A DNA stretch of 64,000 nucleotides from positions 894,001-958,000 of the forward strand of contig NC_085090.1 in NCBI RefSeq assembly GCF_963422355.1, read 5' to 3'. The DNA comes from Corticium candelabrum (Eukaryota; Porifera; Homoscleromorpha; Homosclerophorida; Plakinidae). Each line of letters begins with the position of its first letter. Position 1 is the first letter of the stretch. Under the pieces are notes generated by a model. The model ran no database searches. It saw only the letters and a list, made by a program, of their open reading frames with translations, and was not told the DNA's origin. Of the stretch, positions 26,961 to 37,962 are shown piece by piece. Both the position numbers and the translations under genes were made by a program.

Positions 26961-27639
26961 TAGTCTGATGCCTGTGAATAGCAGATTTGTTCACTGTACA
27001 GTGACTTATTATTCATTTGTTGACGACGGACACAATGATGAATGGAACTTATATATATATATATATTATTGAAAAAGGACACTTTTAATTGCAAACATGA
27101 CTTGTGCGTTCGCTCTGTTGGTACAACTAATAATCAACCAAATATTTCTTATTGCTTCTACAGGTTGCATGTTTTCACTCACTCATGCCCTTGCAACTCA
27201 GAAACTAACCTAAAACTTTAACTATTATTGGAGATGGCAAGGGCATATGGAAGGCATAGAAAATCATATTGCTGACTGTCTCTAAAAAGTTTAGTTGTGT
27301 TTACTCTAAGTTGGATATTCACGTGAAATCACTACTAGGTAAATCCATCTGTTTCAATATGATCACATGTGAGGTACTGCCATCACAACTCAATTTAGAT
27401 GTTGCTATCTTTATTCAAAACGTGGGTGCAGTAACTAGCTATAGACTTCTGTAGTTACAAGCTTCAAATAAAAAAGACTTTGATGTCTTGGCAGGCACAC
27501 GTTGTCTCTGTCCTTTCAACATACTTTACCAAGTCTGCATCAAATAAGGAATTCGCCTGAGCTTTCTTGTGCATTCTAAGAAATGTTACAATAATCAAAC
27601 GACATTTAGCTTCTCTGTCCAGATCATTGGTCAGTCATT
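26961..27639. other. MYB 3' flank
   Basis: No coding sequence recognised apart from the MYB 3' UTR and its candidate polyadenylation signal. A short (TA)n lies at 27052-27066. Confidence 0.5.
27477..27482 (+). terminator. Candidate MYB polyadenylation signal
   Basis: AATAAA about 520 bp after the MYB stop codon. The intervening sequence holds no ORF of note and would be 3' UTR. No closer canonical hexamer was noticed on this strand. Confidence 0.45.
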
Positions 27640-27873
27640 CAGCATTTGATGAGCTTGATGAAACAACAAAAATCTGTGTTCCTGTTCTATTATACTGACT
27701 GTTGACGAGGTAAACTTGTCTGGAGCAAGCAGTGCAGCAAATTTTTTCCAATAACCAGAAATTTCATGAGCTGAAACAACCAGATGTTTTCCACTCAATT
27801 TGCAGTCAGCCGCCAGCTTCATTTCTGTAGAAATAGATTTAGGTGATGCTACAGCTGCTGCAACACTTGATAC
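27640..27873 (-). pseudogene. Death-domain-like exon relic
   Basis: An acceptor-like ttag is followed by an open stretch. It holds SSVAAAVASPKSISTEMKLA, then a Death-domain-like core: VVSAHEISGYWKKFAALL, APDKFTSSTVSIIEQEH and QAHQMLND, ending in a stop. The WKKFA..L, IE.E and Q/A..ML spacing fits helices 2-5 of a Death fold. It could be the C-terminal exon of the decayed gene to its right (28450-30420), since Roco proteins can end in a Death domain (as in DAPK1). No intact partner exon was found. Confidence 0.45.
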
Positions 27874-28179
27874 TAAAGAAATGGATGGAAATTAGTACAG
27901 AACTTTCTAATCAATTATATATCATTTATATGAAGCTCTATTAATCTCTTAAATTACTTCTAATTTGCAAGCATTTGCTAAACAAGGTGCAAGCTCAGCA
28001 GTTCCAAGACAATTGCTAACATATTCAGTAAATATCAAAGAAAACTCTAACTATAAATAGCACACTTGTCACACACTGTCACCTAAAAACATGTAATGGC
28101 CTCTGTGAACACTCACAGTTCATGTATTTACTCAATGTTTATACTAATCACACAAAATGCACTACACTTACTAATTCTG

Positions 28180-28252
28180 TAGCCTCGAGATCCAAGCCTT
28201 GCCCCGTGACGTCGCGCAGTGCGCACAAAGGAAGGCTTGGCTTGCGAGTCTA
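28180..28252. mobile_element. 73-bp miniature Mutator-like element
   Basis: A GC-rich insert in AT-rich surroundings. It starts TAGCCTCGAGATCCAAGCC and ends with the inverse of TAGACTCGCAAGCCAAGCC. It is flanked by an exact 9-bp direct repeat, CTAATTCTG (28171-28179 and 28253-28261). The termini match the TAG(C/G)CTCGA start of the 6174 and 24406 elements. At 73 bp it is little more than two TIRs back to back. Confidence 0.75.
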
Positions 28253-28449
28253 CTAATTCTGCATCCCACACTGAGTGACCATCTAGGTGCCATACCCACT
28301 CACATTATATTAAATGATCTTATATCTCCATCTCTATTGTGATGCTTGTGACTCATTGTTAATACTTTACAAGTCTGTCCTGTTATTAAGTCATGTTATC
28401 TAATAGGCACCGCTCATCACATCAGGTTTCACTGCTTCTTTCTTCATAG

Positions 28450-30420
28450 ACAATACTATTTTGGTTTTTATTTTAATGTTATCAGTCAGTCTGAATATTG
28501 TTACTAGTCAATTTCAAAGATGTCACCTTCATTGTCTTATTCCGATATACAGAATATTTAAGTAGATATCCTGTAGAGATCATAAACTGTTTATCATTAT
28601 AATTTGTGTGCTCACTTGCCAGTTGATCCATCACTGCCCCTATAATTGGCTGTGGAATATTACGAAAACCTGCTAGCAGTTGTTTAGCTGCCTTATATCT
28701 CGTCCTACTTCTCATGCCTTTACTTCAAACAAAGCCTTCAACTTGTTGGGACCAACAGAGATACCATTTGTATTATCACTGACTTTGCCCAATGTAAATC
28801 CCATCTTCAGACCAATAGAGAGCCAACAGTCACACCATTCTGCTATACAGTAGACAGAACCATATCTGGATCATAAACACTGCATGTCAGCAACAACTGT
28901 CAAGAAAAGAAAAATAATCAGTCAATTGCAATTCTACTAGTCTGTTGTGTACCCTCTGTTGTATCACTAACAGAGATGTCGTGATACCACATATCAAGTT
29001 TAGCAGGGGAGCCAATAAGTCAATGTTGTTTGTCTATCAGCATGTCGATCATCTTCTGGATAGTCATCCAGTGAAGTCAATCATTTCAGATCATATTCGT
29101 CTGGAGCTTCATCAACTGTGGCATGAACACAGACCTCAAACTGAAAGCCATATGCATCCATACCTCGTTCTATATATAGTGGCCGGCCTGCATGAGTTTT
29201 TCTATTATAGAGTCACGTATTAGCACATTGTCACACATTGGACAAAGCGCTTCATCTGGAGGTTAATTGTTGCTTGCAACTGGATGGACAGTAGACGGTA
29301 ACAATGACAGCCTTCACAGTGTAGACCAACTCCAGATTTACATCTTTGGAAAGATGAAGCATCACCTGGTTTCTGCTGAGCTGAGGGCCTCTAGTGTACT
29401 TGCTGATCAAGCGAGTCACAAAATAGTAAAAAAAAGAGGTTTGAGAAAAGCAAGAAAACCAAAGAGCATTGAAACCCTTGGGAATAAAGAACAAAGATAG
29501 AGGAGATATAGAAAAGCAGAATGCTGATTGGTAGGCAAAGTGGCTGGTGATAAATTCTGTGATGACCATATAGAGGTGAAGAAAAAGTTCTGACCACGTT
29601 GAGCTGTGATATCTGCAGTGACTGAACGAGAAGCCAAGAATAATCCGGAAATTATATTATATTAAACAGCTGCAAGAGGATAAGAATGACATCATGGTTC
29701 ACTTCTTCTACTTTTGCATTCTCCACCAGATACTTGGCAAGATCCCAATGCACGATCCCTTCGTCATGAAGCTTCTTGAGATCATTCCAAAACTGAGGAT
29801 GAATCATTGACCGATCACGAACTGTGACAAAAATGGCCAACACATCAGCAACCCACTGTAAACGTTAGGAAGCACTTTCTTGTTGAGACCTGCAACATTG
29901 TGGTAGAAATTAATAGTTTCAAGGGTGCCAAAATATCGCTGAGCATGTCTGCATTCCTCACCTGATGAGATATCACACACCCTGGCAGCTAATTGGCAGA
30001 CATCTTGCAGATCGAGAACTTTGTGCTTTTTCATTCTCAAAGGCCCAAACCCTTATCCAGCATGGCTTATGGTAATGGAATCTTCTCTTCCTCATCCCAA
30101 TATTCATGAGCTATTTCAACAATCATTTTCTTAATGAGGAAATCGTTGGATCAGGATTGCCTGTTCCTGACTTTGTTGTCAACATGGAACAGCACCTGAT
30201 AAGGACCTTCACTAAAGGGCACAATGTGATCACTAAAATTCTCTTCAGCGATTATTTCTTGCACTATTTGCTCCTGTCTTGCCATTAAACTTTTACCTCT
30301 TGCTTCGTCCTTTCTAGCCAATGATGTCTGAGTAGACGGTTCCGTTCATAGAGTTATTGAGAGAGGATGCCCCATGGGTTTGGAGCGCCAAGACCCAATT
30401 TGCATTCGATTAACTCAAGC
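28450..30420 (-). pseudogene. Decayed Roc-COR (Roco) type gene
   Basis: On the minus strand, blocks from several frames line up in order as a Roco protein. First EEENFSDHIVPF-like text (about 30230), then PTISSLRK / MIVEIAHEYWDEEEKIPL across a frameshift (30170-30070). Next LRMKKHKVLDLQDVCQLA (about 30010) and RYFGTLETINFYHNVAGL. Last LAIFVTVRDRSMIHPQFW and DLKKLHDEGIVHWDLAKYL (29850-29700). This matches the Roc-to-COR transition (EKAL..LRKKK..L...., LG.I.YF, LI.IPQW). Farther on, GMDAYGFQFEVCVHATVDEA (about 29150) and FTLGKVSDNTNGISVGPN (about 28790) appear, also broken by stops. Multiple frameshifts and stops mean it is not functional. Confidence 0.6.
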
Positions 30421-30481
30421 AACGGTGTATGTCCTTGCCAGTTCTAACAATGTATAACCCAAACCTTTCTAACCCAACCAG

Positions 30482-31730
30482 ATGGGGAAATATATTACCA
30501 ATATAGCCCAAAAATCAGAACCACTAAGAGTACTCCTTAGCTCCAGGGCCACTTGGGACAGGGGACACATGCAAGAGCATGCAAGCATTTATCAGAACAG
30601 ACTCCATTCAGCCCATCAAGAGATTACCAAATGCCGTCTGCGAGCAAGAGAATCGGTTTGGTAGCCTGTACTAAACAAACAGTTGAAAGATGTGGTCAAA
30701 TCTTGTCATATTTGTACTCAAGAGAAAAGGAACTATGCAGATCTCGAGCCTATGATTGCATCAACGCTTCCGAGTTGACTCATTCGAATAGAAGAACAGA
30801 AGTTATCTACTCGTGATCGACTATTATTCATGATACATTGAAGCAGTGCCACTTGCTGGAACAACCTCCTCCGCTATAGTTTGCCATTTGAATGCAATAT
30901 TTGCAAGACTGAATACCAGAGTTGGTAATCTCTGACAATGAACCTCAATTCTCCTCTCTTGCATTTAGGGCGTTTGACTTAAATTATCATACGGATTCAG
31001 ACATAACACATCAAGTCCTCGGTACGTACCCCCAGAGCAATGGAGAGGCAGAGAGGGGAGTTGAAACAACAAAGAACCTAATCAAGAAGTCAGCAGATCC
31101 ATATATAGCATTGCTAGCATATCATATCACACCACTAGCCAGTGGATTTAGCCCCAGTCAACTTCTGATGGGACGGCAGCTGCGCACTACTATTCCAACT
31201 CTCAAAGCAAACCTAATACCATGCACCGTCTGTAATCTTATTCAAACAAGCCAACGACGGCCTCAAAGAAAATCAAAAAAGCTGACTTCGATAAACGCCA
31301 CAGAGTCAAAGAATGAACACCACTGCTAACAGGTGATCGACCCTGTCCAGACAACCAAGAATACGGAGAAGTTATCAGGCAGGCAGCGCCTCGCTCCTAC
31401 CTCGTCAACAGTTCAGAGGGAATCATCAGAAGAACAGAAGACACCTCAACAAATTAACTTTCGACCACCGAAAGACAGAAATCAGATCAGCATGCAGACA
31501 TTGTCCATTGATACTGAAGAGCAAGAAGACCAGCAGCCTACCCCATACGACAGGAAGCAGAGCCACTAACCCTGGGTAATGACAAAGAAGAGGGACAAAC
31601 AGGGATGCCGTCGGGAACTCAAATCAGACAAACACAAGGCACGGTAAAAAGGTCGGGAAGAATAATCATTCCTCCTAAAACGATTAGATCTGTAGTACAC
31701 AACACCTAGACATGCTTAGAACACTTAGAA
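30482..31730 (+). mobile_element. Ty3/Gypsy-type retrotransposon pol (integrase) relic
   Basis: The ORF at 30922-31329 carries an integrase catalytic core: SDNEPQFSS with the second catalytic Asp, YPQSNGEAERGV with the catalytic Glu, then SPSQLLMGRQLRT. Upstream (30590-30760, frame-shifted) is the integrase zinc-binding region ending in CHICTQEKRNYAEP. After the stop at 31329, reading resumes with the C-terminal SYLVNSSEG..RR block. No protease, reverse transcriptase or RNase H is present here, so the copy is 5'-truncated and interrupted by frameshifts. Confidence 0.75.
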
Positions 31731-31737
31731 AGGGAGC

Positions 31738-31872
31738 TGTGGTATAGTAAACTGTAGTAGTGTATAGTAAGGATGGACGCATACGGGGAAGTACTTATCA
31801 GAGGATAGATATACTCATCTAGCTAGCGCGGGAAGCAGTGTTCAGCACTACAGCACATACTACTAGTAGACT
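31738..31872 (+). repeat. Putative 3' LTR of the Gypsy relic
   Basis: A purine-rich tract (agaaagggagc) directly precedes TGTGGTATAGTAAACTG, the classic polypurine tract/LTR boundary arrangement, and follows the pol relic on the same strand. The right edge is guessed. No matching 5' LTR was found in the window. Confidence 0.45.
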
Positions 31873-32457
31873 CACCCTGCATGTCGCTGGCGCCTTTGTC
31901 TGAACGTGTACCTCTCTACCATTCCGTCTTTGGTGTAGCAAAGATGCGCCGTCTTTCGAGTGGTTGCCATCCCGTCCTCGTCGCCAAAATGTGGTGTTTG
32001 TAAAATGACAGCTAGTATTAATACTAAGTATATATATATAGTATATGCTCCGTACGCTAACTCAACCAAAGCAGGAATGTCCAACCTCTATCCACTCATT
32101 CTCACACAACCTTCCCGGATGCAGGAAACCATACAACACCTGGTTAATTAAATGCGATGCCTTGTTAGCAAGTGTTATTTAGCACTGACTAACCTCAAAA
32201 TTTGCTTGGCGTCTTTTCTGAGGTTGGGTTTTCCTATTTTAATGGTTGCCAGCCTGAATGGCCAACAACGTGCAATTTTGTTGCTTCCGTAGATGACAGC
32301 GATGCCACCTGTTAACTTGTAAAACAGGAATGGACCAATGTAATGCCACAAAGTTTTGGCATCTGTTTGGTCTGACTGCTTCCGAGAGCTCCAAATTCAC
32401 TACCGCAGATCGAGGTGATACACCAGTTCGTATTTACTAAGCCAGACATCATATTTT

Positions 32458-32811
32458 TTGTTTGGTTTAGGCTACAACATTAATCTAGATGTTTTCCTCG
32501 CTCATTCATGGAGTATACTACTAACATTTGCTCGATGGTTGATAGAGCCGCGGCAGCACGGAGAGACAAGACGAAGAAAGAGAAGTATAGGAAAGGTGTT
32601 ATCAGGAGGGCCTAGTGCTCAAGTCATCCCACTAGTGTTTGGACATGCCAAGAAATCTGCTGAAGATGTGAGGACAAATGGAGCGGAGTTTGTTACTAGT
32701 TGGAGAAACGAAATTCTTGACACGACTCTAAACTACGCAACGCAAGGGTTTGATGAGACTGTCACTAATGAGACTGTCACTGTAGGGGGGAAAAGCACAG
32801 TTGACTTATAA
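32458..32811 (+). CDS. Unrecognised 117-codon ORF
   Basis: Open reading frame with a basic segment (GETRRRKRSIGKVLSGG) and an acidic/threonine-rich end with a short internal repeat (DETVTNETVTVGG). I do not recognise a family. It could be retroelement-derived, since it lies about 600 bp past a putative LTR, or a chance ORF. No promoter or splice context was judged. Confidence 0.2.
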   Translation: MFGLGYNINLDVFLAHSWSILLTFARWLIEPRQHGETRRRKRSIGKVLSGGPSAQVIPLVFGHAKKSAEDVRTNGAEFVTSWRNEILDTTLNYATQGFDETVTNETVTVGGKSTVDL

Positions 32812-33181
32812 ATAATTATTTGAAAATTAGTTTTCTTTTTCTTCTCCGTACCCAGGACACGTCATGTTCGTGGGTTTAGTTTTAGTACCCGTGCATGTTG
32901 TTCTAAATATACCGTTTACGTTGAGTTTCATAACTTGAAATGTATTAATTAAAGTGAAATGTTTAGATATATGTATTGACAAACAAATAGACAGACACCA
33001 GCCACATGTACAGAACACAGAAAGCACACGCAGGCACGGGCGAGCCCATACACACACATGCACACCCACAAACATACAAACAAACAAACCAACATGCATT
33101 ACCATGCGGTCTTGGCCTACCAGAACTAAACGCATTACTCACTTCTAGCAAGATTGATCACTTAGGAAAAATGCTAGATTT

Positions 33182-34627
33182 TTACTTGATCCATATTTTC
33201 CCGTAAACAACAGCATCTGCTCTGCAATTCAAGAGAGACGATTTATGTCTAGAGGAAGAGAAGTTGAATTTATAGAGCCACTCGCAGTTACTGAACGCGT
33301 CTCCAACTATTCCATGTCTGCTGGTCGTGTAGAATCTCCCATTCACTCTCACGACGTGTGCCTCCCAGTGATGCAGCTGTTTACTCCTATTCGAGTCAGT
33401 TAAACTGTGAGTCACGTGATTATACGGATTACTCAATCCGTCGCGAAAGTAATTAAGTTTGTAGTCGCCTTTAGTCCTCACTCCCCACAGCGGCACATAC
33501 CGAATGGCGCGAAATGCGTCAAAATTAAGCTTTTCGTTATCCATCTTTTGCAAGTAGTATGTGCGTGGGCTGGGCGACCGATCACCTGTATGCACACTAA
33601 TAAAAGCCGACGTGTAGACCCTCATGATCGTGTCGTTATATGCGTTGTAGACCTGATTGAGTTGAATTTGACTGAGACTAGCCCACTTGTCTGTGCGATC
33701 AGCCAACATGTTGTCCTCGTTTAGTCCGTTTACTGGGTATTTCTTCTCGTACGAAGCATTGGCCGCCTTGACGACCGTCACCAGGCTCCACCCGCCTCCG
33801 TCCGTTAGCATGTCGCAGTAGACCTGGAAAGCTTTGCTCGCGTTGCCACTCGCACTCGGATCTATCCAATATGATCCGCTTGGTAGTTTCCCACGCTTTT
33901 GCAGCACGTCCCGGCAAGTGATTCCCGCTGTTTCGGGTGTGTCGCCAATCTGGTTGACCCTCAGCGCTTGCGACGACAACCGTTTTATTTCCGTCTGGAG
34001 CGCATCGACGGAGTCAACGAGAAAACTCGAGCAGCGGTAGCGATTCTCTCCCACATTCCAGACGAGAATCTCACCGTCTCGTGTGCACTCGGGCACCATG
34101 GGCACACACACATCTAGAGTTTCGTTGTAGCTCATCCCCTTCCTCTGGCATGCAATGAACCCCTGCAGACGAACATATGCGGATGCTGCGCCGGATTTAA
34201 GTGTTTTCAATTGAGAAAGAGCCTTTTTCAATTGGGATTGTAAGCCTAGAGTCTGTTGGCTGAGGTTGGAAGAGCAGGAGAACGTACTGGTTGTGTGTTC
34301 CCAAGCTATCACCTCTCCATCACCGGAACAAGAAGGCAGCGACAGCATGCAACCATCTGAAGACACATTGAGCCACAATCCTTTTTTAATTGCGTCGTTG
34401 CAGTTTGCTGCTAAAACGGAAGAAATCTGGTTTCTCATAAGTTGAAGTTCTTGTCGCACGTCGTGCAGACTCGTTTCATTCCCACTGTTGTGGCGTATTA
34501 CGACGTTTCCACTTGCTGCGTCCAGAACCAAATCGTTGCCTCGATAGTATATTTCTGCCTCGTCGACGTCATCGGCGTAAACGAGATAAAGCAGAGATAG
34601 AAGAAGAGACAAGAACAGTGAAGGCAT
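33182..34627 (-). CDS. Secreted fibrinogen-related (FReD) protein, single exon
   Basis: An intact 481-codon intronless ORF. Residues 1-18 form a signal peptide (MPSLFLSLLLSLLYLVYA), so the product is secreted. The middle has two similar cysteine-containing modules (CMLSLPSCSGDGEVIAWEH and CVPMVPECTRDGEILVWNV), each followed by a short leucine-heptad stretch that could be coiled coil. From about residue 257, CRDVLQKRGKLPSGSYWID and FQVYCDMLTDGGGWSLV mark a fibrinogen C-terminal-like fold. Several NxS/T sites suggest glycosylation. The usual fibrinogen-domain ending with paired cysteines and GWW is weak (SNCEWLYKF, LLNCRADAVVYGKIWIK). Family members often bind carbohydrates or acetylated groups in innate recognition; the ligand here is unknown. 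Confidence 0.87.
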   Translation of the reverse strand: MPSLFLSLLLSLLYLVYADDVDEAEIYYRGNDLVLDAASGNVVIRHNSGNETSLHDVRQELQLMRNQISSVLAANCNDAIKKGLWLNVSSDGCMLSLPSCSGDGEVIAWEHTTSTFSCSSNLSQQTLGLQSQLKKALSQLKTLKSGAASAYVRLQGFIACQRKGMSYNETLDVCVPMVPECTRDGEILVWNVGENRYRCSSFLVDSVDALQTEIKRLSSQALRVNQIGDTPETAGITCRDVLQKRGKLPSGSYWIDPSASGNASKAFQVYCDMLTDGGGWSLVTVVKAANASYEKKYPVNGLNEDNMLADRTDKWASLSQIQLNQVYNAYNDTIMRVYTSAFISVHTGDRSPSPRTYYLQKMDNEKLNFDAFRAIRYVPLWGVRTKGDYKLNYFRDGLSNPYNHVTHSLTDSNRSKQLHHWEAHVVRVNGRFYTTSRHGIVGDAFSNCEWLYKFNFSSSRHKSSLLNCRADAVVYGKIWIK

Positions 34628-35069
34628 GCTAGCCTGCAGCGTCGAAGCGTTTCGTGGTAACTTGATAACGGAAGCTGACCATAAACACGTGCTTCCTGCG
34701 AAGCTTGTCTATAATTTGCGGTTCGTTAGAGTCTTCTGGCAGGAGAAACTGCAATCGGCATTGCGAAATACGAGAGAGAAGAAAGAGAAGTCAGAGACAC
34801 ATTGTCTGAATTCATGACTTGGAGTGTAATTTATAGCCTAGACATGCAGCTAGTTGACAAGTATGTTGCAAAGAACCTTGAGACGGGTATACTGTTGGAC
34901 GGCTGCCAAGCAGTGTCTGTCTTCTTAGTTAAATAAAGACTGCCTTCACGAATACTGTACTACAGTAGTACACTACGCCAAGAGTTTGCTCTATATACCC
35001 TAGCTAGCAAACTACACTGCAGTAGTAAGAGCAGCGTGCAATTGGTATCAATCTACACCATAATAAGTA

Positions 35070-35280
35070 TGAAACAGCAAATTTGAAATGACTGATGTGA
35101 CAGATTTGAAATGACTGTAAATAGAATTTGAAATAACAATTAAATGACTATATGAAATGACTGTGAATGAATCTGATTTGACTAATATTAGCATAATGAC
35201 AATTTGAACTGACAAAGTACGAATTTGATCTGACTTAATGCAAACTTGAAGTGGCTAATTGCGAATTTCATGTGAAAATG
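35070..35280. repeat. Degenerate tandem repeat around 'aatttgaaatgact'
   Basis: About ten imperfect copies of a 20-24 bp unit containing aatttgaaatga or close variants, with variable spacing. No reading frame is preserved across it. Confidence 0.6.
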
Positions 35281-35818
35281 ATGTACAACAAAACCGAAGT
35301 AGACGCGCTGCCGCAGTCGTACATGTTTGCAAATCCCGTACACACGGGTGACTAGCACGAGAATAATGCATGATGCAATTTCGTCTATGGGGGAGAAAGA
35401 AATTAGCACGAGCCATTTGCTACCGATCGACATTTCGTAAAGCGTACAAAGGCCAGTAACCCCTTCTCTCTATTGCGTGCGCTTTGTGCGCTTGTGACAT
35501 CCTCTATAACTTTAAACGATCCCAAATAATTAAATGTTGGTACTTTTTCTCTTCCCTAGTTAATTCGCAGACGAAATTGTGACGAGTTTCAATTAAACGG
35601 TTAGCTTTTTCACGTAGTAGCAAGCAAACAAAAAGTGGTTCGGCTTAATTAATGTGTGCTAACAGGCATGTGTAAGGTAAACTCGTATTTCAGCGGCCTC
35701 TGGGAGCTGCAAAATTGGTCTGGAAGTTTTGAGACTATACCCGACTCTAGTCGACAATTGCAAAATGTGCAGTTTGCATGTATGTGTCACAGTGATCACT
35801 AACGTAAGCTGTTTTTAT

Positions 35819-35915
35819 TATATAAATAGACTATATTTATCTGAAACGGAAGTAGATACTTATGGCTTTATATAAATAGACTATATTTATCTGAAACGGA
35901 AGTAGATACTTATGC
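35819..35915. repeat. 50-bp tandem duplication, two identical units
   Basis: TATAAATAGACTATATTTAT...GATACTTATG occurs at 35821 and again at 35871, identical over about 47 bp, which suggests a recent duplication. Confidence 0.9.
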
Positions 35916-37698
35916 CTCTGGTGAAAGTCCAGTCTAGAAAAATGTGGCTCGATACTACGGCCCTGTAAGTACGGCTTCGTCTCGTAGGCACGAGTTCTTA
36001 CTGATTTGGCTGGCGCACTCCTTACACCAGTCCACTTTTTGAACATCTTTTAGACATTTGAAACCCTATACAAGTATATTTGTTGTATTTCCGCAAATGT
36101 ACACCACTCCATCCCCATATAAGCAGGACATCCAGTTAGCTACTAGCTAGGTAATCTGCATGGTTATTAGAGTTAGGGTCACAAACGGGACAACAGCTAA
36201 CAAGCCGGTTAGAACAGTTCTAAGGAGTTTTTCTATAGTTATATCGTCGCGTTAATTAAATGTATTTGATTTGTTGCGTTGCAACACTGTATAGTCTGAT
36301 AGTCAAGTAGGCTAATGAACTTTCAGCAGATTGCTGTCAGTAGGAACAACACATGGGCTGGTACAGTTCTTGCTTGTGTGTCCGTGATTGCTATAACACA
36401 GATGAAGAAAGCTCATAGCTAGGGGGTGCACGCCTACCGCCCACTTTTCATGATTGGGATAGAAAGCATAGTGAACAAGAATATCATGCATTCTATTAAT
36501 AGTCAGTTATTTGACTCAATAATGAAGTAACCATTGACGATTGTACTGTATTATAAAGTGCTGTATTGACATCTGACAGCGAGCTACTGACAAATTTCTA
36601 GTGTATTAAATTTAATTAACAAATATTGGTCTTGTTAGTGCATGGTAACCTAATTTACTCTCTATATAGAGTTGCTAATTTTGAAACAAAATAAAACAAG
36701 TGCGCATAATTTCATTTTAAATAATTCTAATCGTTTAGGTAAAGATTACATTTTGAAACTCCCATATAAAAGGCCATGCTTTTCTAGAAAGAAGCCGTAT
36801 GATTTTACTTACTTTTTGACATTGGTCTGTATGGTCTAATTGCGCGAGATGCATGAGTAATATTAATAGACAGCTCTAGCAGTAGAAGTACTTATGTGAT
36901 ATTTTGGTCAGTCAAATGTCACGGATAAGCCATAATCCCTTGGTTATTAGACAGTCTCGACTCTTGCGTACTCCGACGTAGCCATGCAGCCTCTCCCCCT
37001 TTTACTTCCGGACGACGAGGTGCAATATGTGCGATTCATTGTGTTGAGAATTAGACACACTTTTGTAGCCATCATATTTTCCTGTTTTGTGATTATCTTC
37101 AAATGCGTTTAACTATAACGTTGTTTGATAGTAATGAGAAGACGGCTACCTGGGAAGCCAAAAGTGATTCAGAAATATATCTGTTCACAAGTATAGTTTA
37201 ACTAAATAATTATAACAGGTATACGCAATGGCTATTGCACAAAGATCCAGTTCATGTCAATCAAAGTTGGGTCAACAGTTCTATACATATAATAGCTTAG
37301 CATTATAATTAAGCATGTACCCTAAGTAAAGTCTGCAGCATTGAGTAGTAACCCCTTTTAGAAAATGCCGCGTCTAACAAAGATATGGCATACATATTAA
37401 ATGTATTAGGTGCCTTCTTAATTGCCATGCTGGAAAATCATTTGTTAATTAATTAAGCGCCTTCCATTAATAAAAGCACTTGATGGTTTTGGTGAATTTC
37501 TACTCCTAATAAGTTTTCCACTTGAAAAGATACTGCTGTAATTAGACAGACAATAATTATTAGTTGTCAACATTCACAAGACAGTCTATTTTGTAACTAT
37601 AGTCAAGTGAAGTTGTGGCAGTAATTATTGTACTACAAGATGGTCTCAGTAAAATTGTTTCAACAGAAAACTACATTTACTATTAAAGAGAAATGATT

Positions 37699-37962
37699 CA
37701 GGGGCGTAGCGTGACCTCTAGAAAGTGGTTAAACTTCACGATGCTACAAACCACGCCCACTTTTATAAACACGCCCGCTTTTATAAACACGCCCACTTTT
37801 ATTTTGCTTCTAATTGACTGGTACAGTAGAATCAGTGCCAGGTGTATATACTATACACGGCTGTGGTCCTCACACGTATTTACAGTCCACAATTTTTATG
37901 ACCACGCCTACAAACAATGGGGCTATATATCCCGGTCTAGCCCATGCTACGCTACGCCCCTG
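37699..37962. mobile_element. hAT-type MITE
   Basis: 264 bp starting CAGGGGCGTAGCGTGAC and ending with the inverse of CAGGGGCGTAGCGTAGC. CAGGGGCGTAGC is a well-known terminus of hAT (Charlie-like) elements. The sequence aatgatt flanks both sides (37692-37698 and 37963-37969), consistent with a 7-8 bp duplication. Inside are three direct copies of a cacgccc(a/g)cttttataaa unit (about 37752-37803). Confidence 0.8.

Larger units (their letters stand above)
34628..37690. other. Unassigned AT-rich intergenic sequence
   Basis: Apart from the two tandem repeats listed, I see no supported gene. A segment near 34880-34960 ends with taAATAAAgactgcc and could be the 3' end of a retroelement, without other support. 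Confidence 0.4.
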
